Assembly: GCA_037190145.1 (NCBI GenBank)
Contig: JBBCJU010000001.1
Span: forward strand, 186,001 to 250,000
Length of the DNA stretch: 64,000 nt
Reading direction: 5' to 3'
From: 55-13 sp037190145
GTDB taxonomy: Bacteria > Armatimonadota > Fimbriimonadia > Fimbriimonadales > Fimbriimonadaceae
The notes under the pieces are model-generated. The model did not search any database. It had not been told where the DNA came from and saw only the letters and a program-made list of their open reading frames with translations. Both the position numbers and the translations under genes were made by a program. How positions within the stretch are numbered: the first letter of the stretch is position 1; every line of letters begins with the position of its first letter. Shown here one piece after another: positions 1-8,614 of the stretch.

Positions 1-571
1 CGCGGGTCAGATTGTGCCCGGCGTCTAGCCAGAGGTGGGTGACGTCTGCGCCGCCCTTCCGAAGCTGATCGGCCAAGTTTTCTGCATCCGCGACCGGAAG
101 AATTGGATCTGACTTCCCGGACGAGATAAACACCCGCTTTCCGGCAAGTCCCGAGTACTCCAACTCTGGCATCGTCGTCATCGCGCGAATAAGCACTGCC
201 TCGGAGAGCTGTTCCGGATACAACCCCATCAACGAGTGCGCCATGTTGGCTCCATTTGAGAAGCCTATACCGACAAACTTCTCTGGGTGAACATCGTAAT
301 ATTTCGCCGAATTCCTGACGAATAATTCCAACGCCGCAGCTTCTTCTTTCAGGTTGTCAAGATCAAAAACGCCCTCGGCAAACCTTCGGAAAAAGCGAGG
401 CATCCCGCCTTCCATCACTCGCCCGCGAACGCTCAAAATGCCCGCCCCGGGCAGAAGCGTCTGCCCGAGCGGAATCAGGTCGTTTTCGTCCCCTCCCGTC
501 CCATGAAGGAGCAGGAGGGTGCGGGTCTCGTCGGTGGTGGGAGGGATGAACTTATGAACGAACTCGCTCAT
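1..571 (-). CDS. mhqD: MhqD-like alpha/beta hydrolase (carboxylesterase), 3' end cut by window
   Basis: The translated minus strand gives an alpha/beta hydrolase of the phospholipase/carboxylesterase family, complete except for its last residues, which lie beyond the window start. Visible are the oxyanion stretch LLLLHGTGGDENDLIPLG, the nucleophile elbow GFSNG, the acid in SSGKSDPI and the catalytic His in DAGHNL. The ATG overlaps the stop of the upstream glyoxalase gene by four bases (ATGA), so the two are almost certainly cotranscribed and translationally coupled. In Bacillus, MhqD sits with the ring-cleaving dioxygenase MhqO in quinone and hydroquinone resistance. The same pairing here suggests that role, but the natural substrate cannot be read from sequence. 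Confidence 0.85.
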   Translation of the reverse strand, partial: MSEFVHKFIPPTTDETRTLLLLHGTGGDENDLIPLGQTLLPGAGILSVRGRVMEGGMPRFFRRFAEGVFDLDNLKEEAAALELFVRNSAKYYDVHPEKFVGIGFSNGANMAHSLMGLYPEQLSEAVLIRAMTTMPELEYSGLAGKRVFISSGKSDPILPVADAENLADQLRKGGADVTHLWLDAGHNLTR

Positions 572-1548
572 TTCGTCTCCGCCGTTTCGACCGGTACAGT
601 GATACCGTTGGGCAACCTTAGCTTGGGCAAGCTGGCCTCGATTCGGGCTCGCATCGACTCGTACATCTGCGGCAAGCGCAAGCTTGTCCCGAGCTTTGCC
701 GGCTCCTCGTCCAAGGTCATCCCCGGTCCCATCGTTGCGATCTCGAACAGCACTCCACCCGGCTCTCGGAAGTAGATGGACTTGAAGTAGTCGCGGTTCA
801 TGACCGGGCTAATGTGGTAGCCCAATCCCGTGATCTCCTTGTGCCAATCCAGCTGCGTCTCCTGGTTCTCAGTTGCCCAAGCGATGTGGTGAACCGCTCC
901 GGCTCCTCCGTGACCATGAGGAAGTGCGGGATCGATCACCAGGTCCAGATAAGTTCCGGGGCCCTTATTAGAACCTTGGAACCGCAACCGCTGTCCCTTA
1001 TCCTGCACCGGCTCAAAACCCAAGACCTCGGTCAGCAGCTTCAGAGTCGCCTCGGAGTAGTTTTCCGTGATAGTCACTGAATGCATCCGTCCGATGGACT
1101 TGCTATGCGGAACCGTCGATCCCTCTACCTCCACGCCCGGCGTGTAGTTGGGAGAAGCAATCAGTTCCAATGGCAAACCATCATGGGCTCGGAATGGCAG
1201 AACCTCTTCGTCCCCACGAGTCACGGGATTATCAAACTCGATCGCCTCAGCGGCAAATCGGTCGATCCACCAACCCATGGAGTCAGCAGGAATGGCCAAT
1301 CCGGTAGCGGTGACTTGCCCTGCGCCCACCTTGCCCGGCCTTCCATTGTAGGGGAAGAAGGTGAGGTTGGAGCCAGGGGTTGAAAGTCCGTCACCGTAGT
1401 ACAGGTGATAGGCCCCTGGGTCATCGAAGTTGACCGTCAACTTGGTCAGCCGTAGCCCCAGCAACCCGGTGTAAAAGTCCACATTTGCCTGTGCATCGTT
1501 AGTGATGGCGGTCATGTGATGGATTCCTAGAATTCTCTCGTTGGTCAT
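568..1548 (-). CDS. mhqO: VOC-family ring-cleaving dioxygenase, MhqO-like
   Basis: 326 residues with two vicinal-oxygen-chelate (glyoxalase/dioxygenase) modules. The first begins ILGIHHMTAIT and the second near residue 150 (IGRMHSVTIT). His ligands lie at GIHHMT and AVHHIAW, and a Glu in GVLFEIAT, as expected for Fe-dependent extradiol dioxygenases of the MhqA/MhqO/YkcA group (usually about 310-320 residues). An AGAGGT Shine-Dalgarno-like site sits about 6 nt before the ATG, which supports this start. It is the first gene of a two-gene unit with the downstream hydrolase (4-nt overlap). Role in quinone or catechol detoxification is inferred from family and neighbour. No dedicated regulator is visible beside it. 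Confidence 0.85.
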   Translation of the reverse strand: MTNERILGIHHMTAITNDAQANVDFYTGLLGLRLTKLTVNFDDPGAYHLYYGDGLSTPGSNLTFFPYNGRPGKVGAGQVTATGLAIPADSMGWWIDRFAAEAIEFDNPVTRGDEEVLPFRAHDGLPLELIASPNYTPGVEVEGSTVPHSKSIGRMHSVTITENYSEATLKLLTEVLGFEPVQDKGQRLRFQGSNKGPGTYLDLVIDPALPHGHGGAGAVHHIAWATENQETQLDWHKEITGLGYHISPVMNRDYFKSIYFREPGGVLFEIATMGPGMTLDEEPAKLGTSLRLPQMYESMRARIEASLPKLRLPNGITVPVETAETK

Positions 1549-1633
1549 TTCTTTACCTCTTGCTAGAGAATAACGGCTGGGGGAGCGAGGTCAATCCCGG
1601 TCCCATAGAGGATTTGTATGCTGGAATACAAAC

Positions 1634-2041
1634 TCAGGATGTTTCCCAATCTTCCAGTTGAAGGTTGGGGATTCGAGCGAACTCACGAGTGTTATGAGTC
1701 ACTAACGTGAGGTTATGAACCACAGCCGTCGCCGCTATCATCATATCGTTGGAACTGATAACTTGCCCTTGCTTGGTTAAACGCGCCCGAATCTCTCCAT
1801 ACTCATTGGCGCATAGCTGGTCAAATGGGAGCTCGGGAATAGAGGCAAGAAATGTATTGGTCAATAGTAGATGTCGAATAGGATCATTTGACTTCAAGGC
1901 ACCGTACACCAATTCTGCCCTAGTTACAGAAGACACATAGCTGTTTCCAATGCCGGATGCACTCAACTGACTAGATACAGTGCCACGACTGTTGCGAAAA
2001 TGGCTGATAATTACATTTGTGTCAAGTAGGTACTTGCTCAA
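1634..2041 (-). CDS. vapC: PIN-domain toxin, VapC-like
   Basis: 135 residues, typical VapC length. The N-terminus KYLLDTNVIISHF carries the first PIN acidic residue. ELVYGALKS provides the conserved Glu. The later acidic residues are in SSNDMMIAATAVVHNLTLVT, followed by HNTREFARI, the usual C-terminal PIN signature. The family are Mg-dependent ribonucleases that act on tRNA or rRNA and are held inactive by a cognate antitoxin. The ATG overlaps the stop of the upstream small gene by four bases, the standard antitoxin-toxin arrangement. The specific RNA target cannot be inferred. Confidence 0.9.
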   Translation of the reverse strand: MSKYLLDTNVIISHFRNSRGTVSSQLSASGIGNSYVSSVTRAELVYGALKSNDPIRHLLLTNTFLASIPELPFDQLCANEYGEIRARLTKQGQVISSNDMMIAATAVVHNLTLVTHNTREFARIPNLQLEDWETS

Positions 2042-2265
2042 AACGAGGGCACTTCCCGCTCAGGCAAGTCTTCAGGCTCAACAAAAGTTGGGTCCGAAAT
2101 ACAACCAGAAAACTTCTCTATGAATTCAACCCACTCTTGCTGAGTCATTCCGGATGATGGGAGCTGAAGCGTCACCGTTGCTCCAACGGGCAACTCAACA
2201 TTTTCCTCAGGCACAAACACCTTGCCGTCAAATCGTGCCCGAATCGTCTTGTTAGTAGAATCCAT
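2038..2265 (-). CDS. DUF104 (AF2212-like) antitoxin
   Basis: 75 residues starting MDSTNKTIRARFDGKVFVPE, which matches the beta-hairpin opening of the DUF104/AF2212-like antitoxins (pattern RYxxGxhxPxExVdLPEG; here ENVELPVGATVTLQL). The C-terminal half is acidic (PEDLPEREVPSF), as expected for a toxin-neutralising tail. It overlaps the vapC-like gene by four bases and lies upstream of it. No ribbon-helix-helix or AbrB DNA-binding fold is evident, so it may not autoregulate the operon directly. Confidence 0.75.
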   Translation of the reverse strand: MDSTNKTIRARFDGKVFVPEENVELPVGATVTLQLPSSGMTQQEWVEFIEKFSGCISDPTFVEPEDLPEREVPSF

Positions 2266-2296
2266 TGTTCCTATAGCCTATTGTGCTACAGAATCC

Positions 2297-2893
2297 TTAC
2301 AACGCCAAAATGCCCTGATCCATAGCTGCCACCGGGCCGAAAGATCGGCGGTGAATGGCGCACGGGCCGTGGGTTCGCAGGGCATCAAGGTGCTCAGGGG
2401 TTGGATAGCCAAAATGACGATCAAATCCGTATTGGGGAAACCTTGCGGCCATTGATGCCATGTAGCGATCTCGGGCCGTTTTCGCCAATATAGACGCCGC
2501 GGCGATACAGGCCAGCTTGCCGTCCCCTTTCACCACGGCCTGCCCACAACCTAGCAGCGCCTTTGGAACTCGATTTCCGTCCACAAAAACCTGCATCGGA
2601 GAATCGACCAAAGAAAAGTAAGCTCGCTCCATAGCCGCCATGCTGGCCCAGAGAATGTTCAGTTGATCAATCTCAGAAGGTTCCACAAAGCAAATGGACC
2701 ACATCGCCCCGGATTTGATGCGATCTTCCAAACATAAGCGAGTCGCCATATCCAGCTTTTTGGAGTCATTGAGACCCGTGATATCAAAGCTTTCCGGCAG
2801 TACAACTGCTGCCGCAACAACCGGTCCAGCCAAAGGACCTCGGCCTGCCTCATCCAGTCCGGCAGCGTTGGGAATATGCTCAAGAAGCTTCAT
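2297..2893 (-). CDS. rnhB: Ribonuclease HII
   Basis: About 198 residues from the ATG chosen here (MKLLEHIPNAAGLDEAGRGP). It hydrolyses RNA in RNA/DNA hybrids and removes misincorporated ribonucleotides. The RNase HII signature GLDEAGRGPLAGPVVAAAV supplies the DE catalytic pair. Later acids are in FVDGNRVP and the KGDGKLACIAAASILAKTARD block. An alternative ATG 21 nt further upstream (MVCRSPL) would deepen the overlap with lipB and has no better ribosome-binding site. The gene overlaps the lipB stop by 14 nt, so it is the third gene of a cyclase-lipB-rnhB unit. Confidence 0.93.
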   Translation of the reverse strand: MKLLEHIPNAAGLDEAGRGPLAGPVVAAAVVLPESFDITGLNDSKKLDMATRLCLEDRIKSGAMWSICFVEPSEIDQLNILWASMAAMERAYFSLVDSPMQVFVDGNRVPKALLGCGQAVVKGDGKLACIAAASILAKTARDRYMASMAARFPQYGFDRHFGYPTPEHLDALRTHGPCAIHRRSFGPVAAMDQGILAL

Positions 2894-3533
2894 AAGTGGA
2901 GAACGACAAACCAAAGACGTTTTGAAATGCCTCCACGATCTTCGGTTTTGCTTCCTCCATACTTATTTCCCTGCCAACCTCTTGAGAGAGCGAGGTCACG
3001 CCGTGCGTTTTAATGCCGCAGGGCACAATCCACCCAAACGGCGACAGGTCGTTGTTACAATTCAACGCGATCCCATGGACCGAAACCCAGCGCGAGACTT
3101 TAATTCCAATGGCGGCAACCTTACGATCATTCACCCAGACGCCGGTATTCACTGCAGACCGCACACCGTTGAGTCCAAATCCTGCGCAAACCTGGATGAT
3201 AACCTCCTCCAGATCTCGGAGCCATCGATGCAAATCCTTTCCGTGCCGCCTCAAATCAAAGATGGGATACATCACCCATTGATGAGGACCATGGTAGGTC
3301 ACGTCCCCGCCGCGATCCGTCTTTACAATGCTGATTCCCCGCTCGGTATAAGCCTCACGACTCAGCAGTAAGTTCTCTTCATGAAAGCCAGCTCCAAGAG
3401 TTAAGACCGGGGGGTGCTCCACCAAAATCAGAGTGTCTTCCGCCTCCCCACTTTGAACCTTTGCTTGAACCTCCCGCTGGATGTTCCAAGCTGATTCATA
3501 GTCAAGCTTCCCTAACTCGTAAAGGCTTGCCAA
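2880..3533 (-). CDS. lipB: Octanoyltransferase LipB
   Basis: 217 residues, normal length. It transfers octanoyl from acyl carrier protein to lipoyl domains, the first step of endogenous lipoate synthesis. Motifs seen: LTLGAGFHEENLL, the conserved RGGDVTYHGPHQWVMYP block, GVWVNDRKVAAIGIKVSRWV with the catalytic Lys, and NCNNDLSPFGWIVPCGI with the catalytic Cys. It overlaps the upstream cyclase-domain gene by 22 nt and the downstream rnhB by about 14 nt. No lipA is present in the window. Confidence 0.95.
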   Translation of the reverse strand: MASLYELGKLDYESAWNIQREVQAKVQSGEAEDTLILVEHPPVLTLGAGFHEENLLLSREAYTERGISIVKTDRGGDVTYHGPHQWVMYPIFDLRRHGKDLHRWLRDLEEVIIQVCAGFGLNGVRSAVNTGVWVNDRKVAAIGIKVSRWVSVHGIALNCNNDLSPFGWIVPCGIKTHGVTSLSQEVGREISMEEAKPKIVEAFQNVFGLSFSTYEAS

Positions 3534-5311
3534 GGTTTATCCACGGTAGGGTTGAGGGCCAGTAGCACGTTTTGACCATCCACTTGATTGGCGAGAGGAA
3601 TGAACTCTTCCATTGGCAGGCTGTTTGCGACCTCTTCCGTCACGGCAATCCCTCCAACGGGAGCAGCCGCTTGCACGTGAGCAGCGATATCGATAACCTC
3701 CGTGAATTCCACTTCGTCCAGCTCACCTACAACCTCACCCATGTGCAATCCAATTCGGAGTCGGAACGGTAACTGCAAACGGTTATCTTCGCGATTGAAT
3801 CGTTCGACATCCGTCTGAATTCTGGTGGCCGCAGTAAAGGCCTCCTGTGCACTCGGGAAGGCAATTACCGCACCATCTCCGGCTGTGGAGTGCACCCGCC
3901 CCCCTAATTGCGTGCTGAGGGTATTTAAAAGGTTTTGATACTCTCGGAAGGAATATTCCACCGCCAAAGGATCAGCCAAAGCCTTCATTTCTGAACTCTT
4001 AGCTGCATCTACCACCATGATGCACAGGTAGGAACGACGGTCTGAGAGCTTCCATTGGATTCGGACCATCTCCGCCAAGATCGAAGCCGGATCGTTTTGA
4101 GCCAGGTTCAGTTCCTTACCTGCCCGACGTTGGACTGTGCCTCCTAAAGCGCCAAACAGAGATACAACCAAGTAACCCACCGCCGCAAAAAGAATGCTGA
4201 GGGGGTGCAATGCTTTCTCCAGACTTGTGATCTTCAGAAACTGGAGCCCGATGATCATAGGCGGAATGGTGCCAATCCCAAATGCCAATGATTGGACTAT
4301 GGCGTACCAAAAATTCTTGGCAAAGAATCCGGAAAAGATGTAGCCAATAAGCGTGATAACGATCAGTATGAGTTCGGCAAAGACCGTCCAGCCAAACTCC
4401 TGAGTGCGGCCAGTAACCCCACTGGCCATTTCTATCACAACATTCAGGCAACCAATAATCAAGCCAATGAGCAAAGCCCAAAGCGGTCCGGTAGTAAGTA
4501 GCGCCTTCGCCACGGGCGTATCAAAGATGCTTGGCTGTGGAGCCAAGCCACGGCTGGAATCTAATCTTTCCTGAAGCGCAAAGTAATGCTCCAAAAGCTC
4601 TTGGCGAGACATTCTGTCTTCACGAAGCTTGTTCCGAAGCATCTCCAAATAGGCCCCTAAGACCGCAACACCACTGCCGACTGCGGCATAAATGGAGCAG
4701 AGGAACAGCATGACAAAGGAGACTAGGAGGAGAAGGCCTGAAACGGCCGTTTGGTATCTTGGATCATCCTTTAAGCCGCTCCACGTCAGCGTCATGCTGA
4801 TAAACGAAAGCCCTATCCATAACCCAAGACCGCTTAACAATGCATAGCGAACCATCTTCTTTTTGAAGAAGGTCACCATGTGAAGCCCAAACACAACCAA
4901 GCCTCCAAACAGGAGAATCAAGCCGTTTATATTGATGCGGCTTCCGGTGTTGCTTCCAGAAATGAAGATGCTCGCTTGTTGTCCAGCTAATAAAGCGACG
5001 AGGCCAACCAAGCCAGAAGAGACGAGAACAAACAGGACAGGATTCCGAATCAGGCGCTCAAAAAATTGATCAACCGAGTGATACGCTCGGATAATGAATG
5101 AGAAATCGAGTTTAGGAAACCAACTCTCTATCCGTCGGGCATTGCCTTGCACCCCGCTAAGCACATCTGAAACAAATGCGGCAGGCAGTCCAAACTGCTG
5201 GGCAAGCTCATTGGGCGGACGCTGAGCGTCCCCCGGATTTTGCCTCAAGTGAAGCGCTAACTGCCTTGCGGCCCGTATTTGCGCGTCACGTTCATTCGTA
5301 TCGTTCTGCAT
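3512..5311 (-). CDS. Multi-pass membrane protein with class III nucleotide cyclase-like domain
   Basis: 599 residues. The first ~90 are cytosolic and include AQQFGLPAAFVSDVLSG, which could be a small helix-turn-helix. About eight hydrophobic segments follow to residue ~395. The C-terminal ~170 residues are a class III adenylate/guanylate cyclase homology domain (IMVVDAAKSSEMKALADP, then STAGDGAVIAFPSAQEA, then IGLHMGEVVG). The second metal-binding Asp is present in GDGAV. The usual VNxAxR motif reads IDIAAHV, so the transition-state Asn and Arg positions appear substituted, and catalysis is doubtful. First gene of a tightly packed unit with lipB and rnhB, and divergent from rnpB. Confidence 0.8.
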   Translation of the reverse strand: MQNDTNERDAQIRAARQLALHLRQNPGDAQRPPNELAQQFGLPAAFVSDVLSGVQGNARRIESWFPKLDFSFIIRAYHSVDQFFERLIRNPVLFVLVSSGLVGLVALLAGQQASIFISGSNTGSRININGLILLFGGLVVFGLHMVTFFKKKMVRYALLSGLGLWIGLSFISMTLTWSGLKDDPRYQTAVSGLLLLVSFVMLFLCSIYAAVGSGVAVLGAYLEMLRNKLREDRMSRQELLEHYFALQERLDSSRGLAPQPSIFDTPVAKALLTTGPLWALLIGLIIGCLNVVIEMASGVTGRTQEFGWTVFAELILIVITLIGYIFSGFFAKNFWYAIVQSLAFGIGTIPPMIIGLQFLKITSLEKALHPLSILFAAVGYLVVSLFGALGGTVQRRAGKELNLAQNDPASILAEMVRIQWKLSDRRSYLCIMVVDAAKSSEMKALADPLAVEYSFREYQNLLNTLSTQLGGRVHSTAGDGAVIAFPSAQEAFTAATRIQTDVERFNREDNRLQLPFRLRIGLHMGEVVGELDEVEFTEVIDIAAHVQAAAPVGGIAVTEEVANSLPMEEFIPLANQVDGQNVLLALNPTVDKPWQAFTS

Positions 5312-5388
5312 CCTCGTTCCCTGAGTACAAAGAACTCAATCCATCATATCACCCAATACAGCAAGAAAAGGGTCGATATACTTAATAC

Positions 5389-5757
5389 GCGAGTTGGTCG
5401 GATGGCGGCTCCGAGAAATCGGGGAGGAAAGTCCGGACTTCACAGGGCACAGTGCCTTGCGCAAGCAAGGGCGGGGCGACCCGACGGAAAGTGCAACAGA
5501 AACAAACCGCCCAAGTTGGGGCGCAGGAGCTAGGCTACTGATCATACGGTAGCCGGTACCCCGCGCCCTGACAAGGGCAAGGGTGAAATCGTGAGGTAAG
5601 AGCTCACGCCGGTCCATCGTAAGGTGGTCGGGGGCAAACCCCACTGGAAGCAAGGCCAAATAGGGACGGGTTGAGGCAGCCCGCGGACCGTCCGGGTTGG
5701 CCGCGTAGATAAATCGCCATACAAATACAGAATCCGGCTTACAGACCGACTCGCACA
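5389..5757 (+). ncRNA. rnpB: RNase P RNA, bacterial type A
   Basis: The catalytic RNA that trims tRNA 5' leaders. The 5' universal core GAGGAAAGTCCGGAC (around 5423-5437) pairs with the 3' core ACAGAATCCGGCTTACAGA (5727-5745) to form P4. P1 is formed by the 5' GCGAGTTGG (5389-5397) and 3' CCGACTCGC (5746-5754). The internal AGAAATCGGGG, GCAACAGAAA and GGGCAAACCCC elements fit CR-II/III and J regions. Length of about 370 nt is typical. Ends were set from the P1 helix and are approximate to a few bases. Confidence 0.95.
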
Positions 5758-5852
5758 CTTATTCTCATTCTTCAAAACAGGTGGTTGACAAGACCACGTT
5801 TCAACAACTTATATATTAGAAGTAGAAAATTTTGCCCAGCTCCCAACTCCCA

Positions 5853-5982
5853 AGAATGTCTGCGTTCTGCACCTAAACGCGCAAGAAAAATGGAACCTGT
5901 TTTAACCTGAGCTAGCTACGAACTTTTGAACCTAGATTCGGTTGCGTTTTCAAAGAGTTTGAACCTAAGTTTTCGTAGCTAC
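5853..5982. repeat. Copy 1 of a ~130-bp AACCTA-rich dispersed repeat with a conserved hairpin
   Basis: Intergenic element between rnpB and the M14 peptidase gene, matched at 30914-31041. Both copies contain TGCACCTAAA, GAACCTGTTTTAACCTGA and two TTTGAACCTA motifs in the same order and nearly the same spacing. An inverted repeat brackets the two TTTGAACCTA motifs: AGCTACGAA (5914-5922) with TTCGTAGCT (5972-5980). The rest of 5758-6023 holds no convincing gene. Function unknown. Confidence 0.75.
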
Positions 5983-6023
5983 CAAGTAGGAACGTGCGGT
6001 CAGATGGGTGGTAATGTCTGCGT

Positions 6024-8540
6024 ATGATTCGGACGGGCTTATTCTTCGTTCTCCTTGCCCCAACTCTTGCACTATCCCAAGGCAAGCTCACCTCTCCCAA
6101 GGAGTTCTTTGGCCATGAAGTCGGCGCAGACTACTATCTTTCGAACTATAAGCAGTTCAGTGAGTATTGGAAAAAGCTTGATAAAGAAAGCGACCGCATG
6201 ATCGTTCAGACCATCGGCAAGACGGAGGAGGGTCGAGACCAACTGATGGCGATTGTCACTTCGCCTGCCAACCACAAACGGCTCAAACGGTTCCAGGAAA
6301 TCGCGAAGAAGCTCTGTCTCGCCGATGGTGTATCACCCGAAGAAGCCAAGAAGCTCTCTGTAGAGGGCAAAGCCGTCGTGTGGATTGATGGCGGTCTCCA
6401 CGCAACCGAGACACTGGGCGCGCAGCAGCTTATCGAGACCTCATGGCAGATGGTTAGCCGCAATGACGAAGAAGCCAAGAGAATCTTGGACAACGTGATT
6501 ATCTTGTTTGTCCATGCAAACCCCGACGGCATGGATTTGGTCAGCGATTGGTACATGCAGGAATCAGATCCGACCAAGCGCAACATGCGCATTCCGAGGC
6601 TGTATCAGAAGTACATCGGGCACGACAATAACCGTGACTTCTATGCCGCCACTCAAAAAGAAACGCAAAACATGAACCGGATCATGTACCGAGAGTGGTT
6701 CCCCCAGGTGATGTACAACCACCACCAAACAGGACCACGCGGAACAGTAATGTTTGCTCCCCCTTTCCGAGATCCTTTCAATCACCATATTGATCCTCAG
6801 GTGATCTCTGGAATCGAATTGGTTGGCTCGGCAATGCAGAACCGGTTTATTGAGGAGAACAAACCCGGCGTCACCATGCGAACAGGAGCCAGCTATTCCA
6901 CCTGGTGGAATGGCGGCCTCCGCACCACGGCATATTATCACAACATGATTGGCATCCTCACCGAGACCATCGGGTCTCCAACCCCCATGTCAATCCCGTT
7001 TGTTGCGGATAGATTGGTGCCAAAAGGCAACCTTATCTATCCCATTGAGCCTCAACGTTGGAGGTTCCGCCAGTCAGTGGACTATTCCGTCACCGCCAAT
7101 ATGGCGATCCTAGATTTGGCCGCCAAGCGCAGAGAAGAGTTTCTGTATGGAATCTACTCCATGGGCAAGCGCCAGATCGAGCGAGGTCGAAAGGACACCT
7201 GGACGGACTATCCGAGCCGGGTGGAGGGAGCACGGTCATTAGCGGAGTTGCGCAAGCCGGAGCTGAGGGATGCGAAAGTCTATGTAATCCCTTCTGATCA
7301 GTCCGACTTTCCTACATGTCTTAAGTTTGTAGAAACGCTTTGGCGGAACGGAATCGATATTCACCGAGCACCAACGGTGTTTCAAACCAATGGTAAGACC
7401 TACCCGGCAGGTTCTCTGGTGATCTTCACTGCAGAAGCCTATCGTGCTCACATTCTGGATATGTTTGAACCCCAGGATCATCCAAACGACTTCTCTGCCC
7501 CTGGTGCTCCGCCTACCGCGCCCTATGATAACGCTGGATACACGCTAGCGATGCAAATGGGGGTTAAGTACGATAGACTTCTGGATCCGATTAGCCGCGA
7601 TATCCGCTTGGAAGTCTTGTCAGAACAAGACTTCGCCAAGGCTTGGAATCATACGGGCGGAACTTGGACAGCCCCTGCGGCCGGAAATCTGGCCTATCGT
7701 AGAGCTTTTGCCGACCTGTCTGCAGGACGCACCGTTCTTCGCTACTCCACTTCTCTTGGGAACGAAAGTATGCCCGGTGCCCGGGCACTTAGAATGCCCC
7801 GCATCGCCCTCTGGGATCGCTATGGTGGCTCTATGGAATCTGGCTGGACTCGATGGATCATGGACCAGTTTGGGATTCCCTACAAAGTCGTGTTTGCGAA
7901 AGAGCTTGAGGCAGGCAGCTTAAAGGATAAATTCGACGTCATCGTTTTCGTCGATGGGGCCATTCCTGCGAATCCTCGTGAAGGACAGGCTCCAAGCACA
8001 GAGGGTATTCCAAGCCAGTATCACAACATGCTCGGCAACATGGGACCGACGGCGGTTGATAAGCTGAAAGAGTTTGCTGAAGCTGGGGGCTCCATCGTCA
8101 CCATAGGCACCTCTACAAACCTGGCGAGGCACTTTGGCCTTCCCGTCGAAAGCTATTTGGTCAAAGACGGCAAACCACTGCCACGAACGGAATACTATAT
8201 TCCCGGCTCTATTCTACAAGTGAAGGTCGATAACACCCAGCCCGTAGCTTGGGGAATGGGTGAGCGGGCTGATGTCATGTTTGACAATTCACCCGTCTTC
8301 AAGATCTCCGACACCACCAAGGTAAAGCCCATTGCGTGGTTTGACTCTGAAAAACCGCTCCGATCAGGCTGGGCTTGGGGGCAGAAATACCTGAAAGATG
8401 GAGTCGCCATTGCCGAAGCACCGGTAGGCAAAGGCAAGCTCTACTTGTTCGGTCCAGAGATTCTCTATCGTGGACAGTCTTGGGGAACGTTTAAGTTTTT
8501 CTTCAATGCTTTGTTGCAAAGCTCCGCCGAGAGACCTTAA
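6024..8540 (+). CDS. Secreted M14-family zinc carboxypeptidase-like protein
   Basis: 838 residues. The signal peptide MIRTGLFFVLLAPTLALSQG predicts export. The M14 domain occupies about residues 30-370. The zinc motif is H126-A-T-E129, with the third His at YNHH (233/234) and the catalytic Glu at TETIG (E314); the substrate-binding NPDGMD is at 166-171. The remaining ~450 residues contain a Rossmann-like stretch, as in other ~830-residue M14 proteins of environmental bacteria that are annotated as peptidases. All catalytic positions look intact. It is monocistronic, ending in a strong bidirectional terminator. Substrate, probably peptide or peptidoglycan fragments, is not determinable. Confidence 0.88.
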   Translation: MIRTGLFFVLLAPTLALSQGKLTSPKEFFGHEVGADYYLSNYKQFSEYWKKLDKESDRMIVQTIGKTEEGRDQLMAIVTSPANHKRLKRFQEIAKKLCLADGVSPEEAKKLSVEGKAVVWIDGGLHATETLGAQQLIETSWQMVSRNDEEAKRILDNVIILFVHANPDGMDLVSDWYMQESDPTKRNMRIPRLYQKYIGHDNNRDFYAATQKETQNMNRIMYREWFPQVMYNHHQTGPRGTVMFAPPFRDPFNHHIDPQVISGIELVGSAMQNRFIEENKPGVTMRTGASYSTWWNGGLRTTAYYHNMIGILTETIGSPTPMSIPFVADRLVPKGNLIYPIEPQRWRFRQSVDYSVTANMAILDLAAKRREEFLYGIYSMGKRQIERGRKDTWTDYPSRVEGARSLAELRKPELRDAKVYVIPSDQSDFPTCLKFVETLWRNGIDIHRAPTVFQTNGKTYPAGSLVIFTAEAYRAHILDMFEPQDHPNDFSAPGAPPTAPYDNAGYTLAMQMGVKYDRLLDPISRDIRLEVLSEQDFAKAWNHTGGTWTAPAAGNLAYRRAFADLSAGRTVLRYSTSLGNESMPGARALRMPRIALWDRYGGSMESGWTRWIMDQFGIPYKVVFAKELEAGSLKDKFDVIVFVDGAIPANPREGQAPSTEGIPSQYHNMLGNMGPTAVDKLKEFAEAGGSIVTIGTSTNLARHFGLPVESYLVKDGKPLPRTEYYIPGSILQVKVDNTQPVAWGMGERADVMFDNSPVFKISDTTKVKPIAWFDSEKPLRSGWAWGQKYLKDGVAIAEAPVGKGKLYLFGPEILYRGQSWGTFKFFFNALLQSSAERP

Positions 8541-8560
8541 GGCCTTCTGAAAAAAGTAGT

Positions 8561-8600
8561 ACAACGCCTCACTTCCCAATGAGTGAGGCGTTGTGCTTTT
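8561..8600. terminator. Bidirectional intrinsic terminator
   Basis: Perfect 13-bp stem ACAACGCCTCACT/AGTGAGGCGTTGT (8561-8573 with 8582-8594), followed by GCTTTTAAG on the plus side and preceded by AAAAAAG on the other. It separates the convergent M14 peptidase gene and the exported protein gene on the minus strand. Confidence 0.88.
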
Positions 8601-8614
8601 AAGTTCCTTTGAAC

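Noticed and set aside
2694..3371. A 225-codon open frame on the plus strand.
   Set aside because: It is antisense to rnhB and lipB, both unmistakable by motif.
5336..5758. A 140-codon minus-strand frame.
   Set aside because: It lies on the complement of RNase P RNA.
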